Source: Bdellovibrionaceae bacterium UBA2351 (GTDB lineage Bacteria > Bdellovibrionota > Bdellovibrionia > Bdellovibrionales > Bdellovibrionaceae). Taken from it: 15,945 nt of DNA. A program made the translations under genes and the position numbers. Location of the stretch: the NCBI GenBank assembly GCA_002344565.1, contig DDTZ01000159.1, forward strand, positions 1-15,945. The letters run 5' to 3'. The notes under the pieces are model-generated. The model had not been told where the DNA came from. It did no database searches and saw nothing but the letters and a program-made list of their open reading frames with translations. Positions 15,924 through 15,945 of the stretch are shown one piece after another. Within the stretch, counting starts at the first letter, position 1; every line of letters starts with the position of its first letter.

Positions 15924-15945
15924 AGATCGGAAGAGCACAGTCTGA
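15924..15945 (+). other. Illumina TruSeq-type adapter remnant (assembly artefact)
   Basis: From 15924 the sequence begins AGATCGGAAGAGCAC, the universal start of Illumina TruSeq-type adapters, and continues AGTCTGA. The read-1 adapter at this point reads ACGTCTGA, so the 22 bases match it with one missing C. This is not genomic DNA. It marks an untrimmed contig end and creates the false stop of the PLD-like gene. Confidence 0.95.

Overview
The window reads as a draft-assembly contig from a Gram-negative, moderately AT-rich bacterium. It carries an RND-type inner-membrane transporter, a LolA-like secreted protein, signal-peptide-bearing periplasmic or secreted proteins and a bacterial-type GlnRS. 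The gene mix (secreted M13 peptidase, hybrid histidine kinase, secreted collagen-like protein, GlnRS) would suit the Bdellovibrionota or a former deltaproteobacterial lineage. This is inference only: there is no rRNA or other marker that settles it. The last 22 bases are Illumina adapter sequence, so the right edge of the window is a contig end and not a biological boundary.

Layout, left to right. (1) 172-3599, plus strand: a cytosolic hybrid sensor histidine kinase (PAS-PAS-GAF-HisKA-HATPase-REC), followed 5 nt later by a zinc-type CDF exporter, ending in a perfect 14-bp terminator hairpin shared with the convergent gene. (2) 3658-6627, minus strand: a secreted M13 (neprilysin/PepO-like) metallopeptidase, with an alpha/beta hydrolase upstream of it. 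(3) 6707-9808, plus strand: a stand-alone RND efflux permease, divergent from the hydrolase across a 79-bp gap holding a 15-bp palindrome. Its stop codon sits in the loop of a bidirectional terminator. (4) 9833-11491, minus strand: glutaminyl-tRNA synthetase, divergent from an RluA-family pseudouridine synthase (11549-12202, plus). (5) 12203-12838, minus strand: a small secreted LolA-like protein that abuts the pseudouridine synthase with no intervening base. (6) 12839-13058: a 220-bp divergent regulatory region with two inverted repeats. (7) 13059-14990, plus strand: an unusual secreted protein with three glycine/aspartate-rich collagen-like (Gly-X-Y) blocks, an EF-hand-type loop and a long C-terminal region I do not recognise. 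(8) 15005-15923, plus strand: a phospholipase D/cardiolipin-synthase-like gene cut off by the contig end. Its apparent stop codon is made by the adapter.

Most of the window is ordinary chromosomal housekeeping and envelope biology arranged as short transcription units. I found no mobile element, CRISPR array, rRNA or tRNA gene, and no complete multi-gene defence or secretion system. The most unusual biology is the Gly-rich secreted protein (with an exact 37-nt internal repeat) next to a PLD-family enzyme. The most certain anomaly is the adapter at the right end. The only non-coding stretches are short: the longest are 1-171 (nothing clear except a possible ribosome site) and 12839-13058.
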